From the NCBI GenBank assembly GCA_003511885.1, contig DOIX01000222.1, positions 561 through 27,374 of the forward strand: 26,814 bases of DNA. Reading direction: 5' to 3'. This DNA is from Cyanobacteria bacterium UBA11153. GTDB taxonomy: Bacteria > Cyanobacteriota > Cyanobacteriia > Cyanobacteriales > Coleofasciculaceae. Position numbers and translations under genes: made by a program. Below, piece by piece: positions 23,256 to 26,814 of the stretch (position 1 is its first letter; every line of letters begins with the position of its first letter). The notes under the pieces are model-generated. The model ran no database searches, had not been told where the DNA came from, and was given only the letters and a program-made list of their open reading frames with translations.

Positions 23256-26200
23256 ATGGTTCGAGAGATTGAGCGAAAGCACCAAACAGACGATTTTCCA
23301 GAAACAGCACCCGCTGCTAATCCCGTATTTTTCCGTACTTACAGCCGTCGTATTGGAGGGAATCGCGAGAGTTGGGTGGAAGTTTGCGATCGCACTACTC
23401 GCGGTTTGGCTAAACTGGGTAAGTTAACTTCAGCCCAAACTGACCTCTTATACCGCATGATGTCGCAACTTAAGAGTCTACCCTCTGGCAGATGGTTATG
23501 GGTGGGAGGAAGCGAGTGGATTGAACAAGAAGAGAATTTTTCCGGGGCTTATAATTGTACCTCAACCAATGTTATCGATTGGCAAGCCTTCGGTTTGATG
23601 ATGGATTTGGCAATGATGGGATGTGGTACAGGTGCTGTCCTCGAGCCCGAATATATCAATCAATTGTCCCCCATTCGTAACAAACTTAATATTACCGTAC
23701 AGGGAGAAATTGGGACTACTCCTCCTGAATTACGCCGTCAAGAAACTGAGGTAAAAATTGAAGATAATCGAGTTACCCTTTATGTAGGTGACTCTCGTCA
23801 AGGCTGGGTAAAATCCTATCAAACACTATTGGAATTATCTACAGACGAGCGATTTTCAGGAGAGGTTAATCTCGTCGTCGATATCAATGATGTTCGTCCG
23901 GCTGGAGAACCATTAAAAGGATTTGGTGGTGTCGCCAATCCAGTGAAATTAGCGGAACTTTATCATCGCTGTGCGGCAATTTTGAATAAGGCTTTAGGGC
24001 GGCAATTAAATTCAGTGGAATGCTGTTTATTAATTGATGAAGCGGCGGTAACGATTGTTGCAGGAAATATTAGAAGGTCTGCAGGGATGCGTCAGGGGGA
24101 TAGTGAAGATCAGTTATTTGGTAATGCCAAAACCAATCTCTGGGCACAAGATGAAAATGGTAATTGGCGTATCGATCCCGAAAGAGATGCTTTGAGAATG
24201 GCAAACCATACTCGTGTTTTTCACAAAAAACCCACACGAGAAGAATGTATTGATGCTGTGCGCCAACAATACTATTCTGGAGAAGGTGCTATTCAATGGG
24301 CAGGTGAGGCTGTAGCTAGATCCAACATTGACTTACTCAATACCCCAGAGTTGAAAAAAGACTTCCTGCAAGCTTATGAACAAGGAAAAGCTAAAGCATG
24401 GATACAAGAACATCACCCAAATATTGACGATCGAGAATTAGGGCATCGGTTGGGTAGATATGGCTTAAACCCCTGTCATGCAGGTGATACCTTAGTATCT
24501 ACTAATCAGGGATTAGTACCCATTAAAGATTTAGTTGGTAAACCATTTCAAGCCTTAATTGACTTGCGTGCTGTAGGGTTAGATGGAGTCAGATTAACAG
24601 ATGCGATCGCTTTTTCTACAGGCGTAAAAACAACTTATGTTATTACCCTAGCAAATGGCCAGCAAATGAGATGTACTCCTGACCATCAACATTTTACCAA
24701 TCAAGGATGGGTGACAACTAAAGACTTAACATCTGAGCATCATATCTATATCCAAAAAGGAGCAGGATCTTTTGGCGAGGGTACAATCACCGTTAAACAA
24801 GCGCAAATGCTTGGTTGGTGGTATGGTGACGGCTACAATGTCATTATCAAACCACAAAAAAATGGTAGAAAAGAATCTCACTTTGCTAAAGGCTTTGTTT
24901 TCAATCAACAAGAATATGATTATGCTTACCCAGTAGTTGGTGGAGCAATCAAATCTATGGCTGGCGTAGAATATGTCAGTAAACTCCACAAAGGAGTATA
25001 TGAGTTTAGAACTCAATCACCTTTATTAGAGGAGTTTTTTAGAAACTTAGAAATTGAAAATAAAAACATACTCCCAGTCAAAATTCTCACCCAATCCCAA
25101 GAGGTATTAATTGGCTTTCTCCAAGGAATTTTTAGTGCTGACGGTACTGTCGAAAAAAGCTGTCGTCGCATTAAATTGGTTAACAAATCAAAAGCTTTAC
25201 TACAGCAAATTCAATTAATTCTACTGCAACTGGGAATTTTAAGTACAGTGCGTTGTGCGAGAAAACAAGGTTATAGAGGAGTTGTTTACACCACTGCTGA
25301 CGGTACTCAAAAAATTAGTGCTGATAATGGCTCTTATGCTCTTTGTATTCATTCCTTTGGATACAAGCTATTTCATCAGTTAATAGGTTTTCCACTCTCA
25401 CCAGCCAAAGAACAAAGATTAGCAGAATGGGATGCTAAACCTTTGCCAAACTACGCATCAGCAACTATTAATTCCTGTTTTACCGCTCAGGTTAATACTG
25501 TTGAAGAATTTGGAGAAGAACCTGTTTACGATCTTCATGTTCCCCTTACTCACTCTTTCATTGCCAATGGTTGTATTACTCACAATTGTGGCGAAATTAT
25601 AGGTGCTAACTTCCATTGTAACTTGTCTGAAATACACTTAAACCAACTTGCCCCCGACAACTACAAAGAACAAGAAGAAGCTTTCACCGCTGGCGCATTA
25701 TCAGTCGCCACACTACTCAATCATAAATTCCTCGAACCTCGCTATCAATATAGTCGTGAAATAGATCCCATTGTTGGTGTCTCTTTCACTGGATTATTCG
25801 ACTTCTTTGTCACTGCATTTGGTGTAGATTGGTTGCGATGGTGGGAAGAAGGACGACGAGATACTGTCCAAGGCTTGGAATTTAAGGAAAAGGAGAAAAA
25901 TTACTTAATTCGCTGGAAAGATATCGTCCATCGGGTAATTTGGGAATATTGCGATTTACATAATCTTAAACGTCCTAATCGCTGTACAACTGTACAACCT
26001 TCTGGAACAAAATCTCTCTTAAGTAGTGCATCTCCGGGATGGCATCCTCCCAAAGCTCAACGTTTTATTCGGCGAATTACTTTCAGGAAAAATGACCCAG
26101 TGGCTTTAGCTTGTCTCGATTACGGTTACAATATTATTCCTTCTCAATCCGATAAAGATGAACGTGGTAATCTTTTAAACGATCCCTTCGATTCTCGTTG

Positions 26201-26663
26201 TTCGGAATGGTTGGTAGAAATTCCGGTAGCTGTACCTTGGGCTGATTTACCGGGGGCTGATACGATTGATATTAGCAAGTTTTCTGCCTTAGCCCAAATG
26301 GATTTTGCCATGCAAGTTCAGCGCTATTATGTTACTCATAATACTTCCTCTACTTGGGAATTACGCGAAAATGAAGTTGAAGCTTTAGGGGAAAGAATTT
26401 ATCAAGCAATTGAGAATGATGAAGGTTATATTTCAGCCGCACTTTTAGCGCGTTTTGACGATCATCAATCCTTCCCCCGTTTACCTTTTGAACCAATTGA
26501 GAAAGAAACCTATGAACAATTAATGGTAGAGGTGAAAGTAAGACGAAAAACTGATGATTTTCGTGGCGCATTAAGTCGCTATGATGCGGGTGAATTGCCT
26601 GAATCTGGTCCAGCGGGTTGCGATTCGGATAAGTGTCTGTTACCGGAACAACAACCTGGTTGA
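23256..26663 (+). CDS. nrdJ: Adenosylcobalamin-dependent ribonucleoside-triphosphate reductase with intein
   Basis: The 1135-residue precursor contains a monomeric class II ribonucleotide reductase (764 residues after splicing, close to the roughly 740 of the lactobacillar enzyme) split by a 371-residue intein. The enzyme makes deoxyribonucleotides for DNA synthesis using vitamin B12 and needs no oxygen. Visible residues: C101 (AYNCTSTN), one of the reducing pair; the joined motif NP-CGE with thiyl-radical C778 and E780; its partner C788 (NFHC); PSGTKS after residue 900; and the C-terminal shuttle C1122-x4-C1127. The N-terminal text SGRWLWVGG and GGVANP fits RTPR rather than NrdA. It has its own promoter. 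No thioredoxin or NrdR-box gene lies nearby. Confidence 0.94.
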   Translation: MVREIERKHQTDDFPETAPAANPVFFRTYSRRIGGNRESWVEVCDRTTRGLAKLGKLTSAQTDLLYRMMSQLKSLPSGRWLWVGGSEWIEQEENFSGAYNCTSTNVIDWQAFGLMMDLAMMGCGTGAVLEPEYINQLSPIRNKLNITVQGEIGTTPPELRRQETEVKIEDNRVTLYVGDSRQGWVKSYQTLLELSTDERFSGEVNLVVDINDVRPAGEPLKGFGGVANPVKLAELYHRCAAILNKALGRQLNSVECCLLIDEAAVTIVAGNIRRSAGMRQGDSEDQLFGNAKTNLWAQDENGNWRIDPERDALRMANHTRVFHKKPTREECIDAVRQQYYSGEGAIQWAGEAVARSNIDLLNTPELKKDFLQAYEQGKAKAWIQEHHPNIDDRELGHRLGRYGLNPCHAGDTLVSTNQGLVPIKDLVGKPFQALIDLRAVGLDGVRLTDAIAFSTGVKTTYVITLANGQQMRCTPDHQHFTNQGWVTTKDLTSEHHIYIQKGAGSFGEGTITVKQAQMLGWWYGDGYNVIIKPQKNGRKESHFAKGFVFNQQEYDYAYPVVGGAIKSMAGVEYVSKLHKGVYEFRTQSPLLEEFFRNLEIENKNILPVKILTQSQEVLIGFLQGIFSADGTVEKSCRRIKLVNKSKALLQQIQLILLQLGILSTVRCARKQGYRGVVYTTADGTQKISADNGSYALCIHSFGYKLFHQLIGFPLSPAKEQRLAEWDAKPLPNYASATINSCFTAQVNTVEEFGEEPVYDLHVPLTHSFIANGCITHNCGEIIGANFHCNLSEIHLNQLAPDNYKEQEEAFTAGALSVATLLNHKFLEPRYQYSREIDPIVGVSFTGLFDFFVTAFGVDWLRWWEEGRRDTVQGLEFKEKEKNYLIRWKDIVHRVIWEYCDLHNLKRPNRCTTVQPSGTKSLLSSASPGWHPPKAQRFIRRITFRKNDPVALACLDYGYNIIPSQSDKDERGNLLNDPFDSRCSEWLVEIPVAVPWADLPGADTIDISKFSALAQMDFAMQVQRYYVTHNTSSTWELRENEVEALGERIYQAIENDEGYISAALLARFDDHQSFPRLPFEPIEKETYEQLMVEVKVRRKTDDFRGALSRYDAGELPESGPAGCDSDKCLLPEQQPG
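24474..25586 (+). other. Intein in NrdJ with LAGLIDADG homing endonuclease (C407-N777)
   Basis: The insert starts at C407 (block A: CHAGDTLVSTNQGLVPIKDL) and ends at H776-N777 (blocks F/G: VYDLHVPLTHSFIANGC then ITHN). The next residue, C778, is the +1 nucleophile. Block B is MRCTPDHQHF, with T474 and H477. Two dodecapeptide motifs of a LAGLIDADG endonuclease are present: LGWWYGDGY (519-527, D525) and IGFLQGIFSADG (619-630, D629). All splicing residues and both acidic endonuclease residues are intact, so splicing and homing could both be active. Inteins in ribonucleotide reductases of filamentous cyanobacteria are a known class; this one sits at the NP/C junction. Confidence 0.93.
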
Positions 26664-26685
26664 AAATAGAGAGCGGGGAATAATG

Positions 26686-26724
26686 TTTGTCGCGAGGGGA
26701 AGGGTAAAGCATTCGGGCGACAAA
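26686..26724. repeat. Short palindromic dispersed repeat, copy 1
   Basis: TTTGTCGC (26686-26693) is inverted as GCGACAAA (26717-26724), enclosing GGGGAAGGGTAAAGCATTCG. The same text begins again at 26782. The internal AAGCATT(C/T) motif recurs across the window. Confidence 0.8.
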
Positions 26725-26781
26725 CCTGTAAAATAGCGATCGCATTTTGGCAGATGTTGTACCATTGTATTTGCGGGAAGA

Positions 26782-26814
26782 TTTGTCGCGTGGGGGAAGG
26801 GTGAAGCATTTGCG
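26782..26814. repeat. Short palindromic dispersed repeat, copy 2 (cut by the window end)
   Basis: TTTGTCGCG(T)GGGGGAAGGGTGAAGCATTT matches copy 1 almost base for base until the window ends. Between the copies lies a HIP1 palindrome at 26735. Confidence 0.8.

Noticed and set aside
24726..25016. 96-codon frame antisense to the intein
   Set aside because: Antisense shadow of the LAGLIDADG coding region, with no start signal or motif.
26350..26809. Minus-strand frames overlapping the nrdJ 3' end
   Set aside because: They run antisense through conserved RNR sequence including the C-terminal CxxxxC; no independent coding evidence.

Overview
The window is cyanobacterial. The palindrome GCGATCGC (HIP1) occurs about 16 times by eye in 26.8 kb, where chance predicts fewer than one. 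Most non-coding gaps carry the heptameric tandem repeats and small palindromic dispersed repeats typical of filamentous cyanobacteria, and the proteins (DUF4351 Rpn nuclease, TPS-type Omp85 barrel, class II RNR with intein) fit. A filamentous Oscillatoriales-type genome is my inference; genus cannot be read from this sequence. The window starts and ends inside copies of the same short repeat, as expected for a contig broken at repeats.

Left part (1-5400), an accessory-looking region: an Rpn-type PD-(D/E)xK nuclease with two DUF4351 units; a 164-bp MITE-like element; a 5'-truncated TpsB/Omp85 outer-membrane gene on the minus strand; a structured element starting at GTGA that looks like an orphan IscB-type omega RNA (HEARO); a small PD-(D/E)xK protein; a 136-bp palindromic repeat; and an ADP-ribosylglycohydrolase on the minus strand.

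Middle part (5500-11600): a minus-strand polyamine ABC transporter operon in the order potA, small unknown gene, potD, potB, with no potC beside it. Divergent from it is mrdA (penicillin-binding protein 2).

Right-centre (11870-23004), the most interesting region: a co-oriented chemosensory cluster that begins with a pentameric ligand-gated ion channel (Cys-loop receptor superfamily) 14 bp upstream of cheW. The order is pLGIC, CheW, MCP, CheR-TPR, MCP, Cys-rich CheW, CheA-REC, CheB. The complement (CheR with TPR, CheW with an HCRNC N-terminal segment, CheA fused to REC, CheB starting with an IVND motif) matches the Wsp-type system of pseudomonads, but no WspR-like diguanylate cyclase lies next to it. 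The channel sits where an input or output device of the pathway would. Almost every spacer in the cluster holds a different heptamer array, several running into stop or start codons.

Right end (23192-26814): a well-formed sigma70-type promoter drives an adenosylcobalamin-dependent ribonucleotide reductase whose active-site cysteine is directly preceded by a 371-residue intein with LAGLIDADG homing-endonuclease motifs. The window closes in two copies of a short palindromic repeat.
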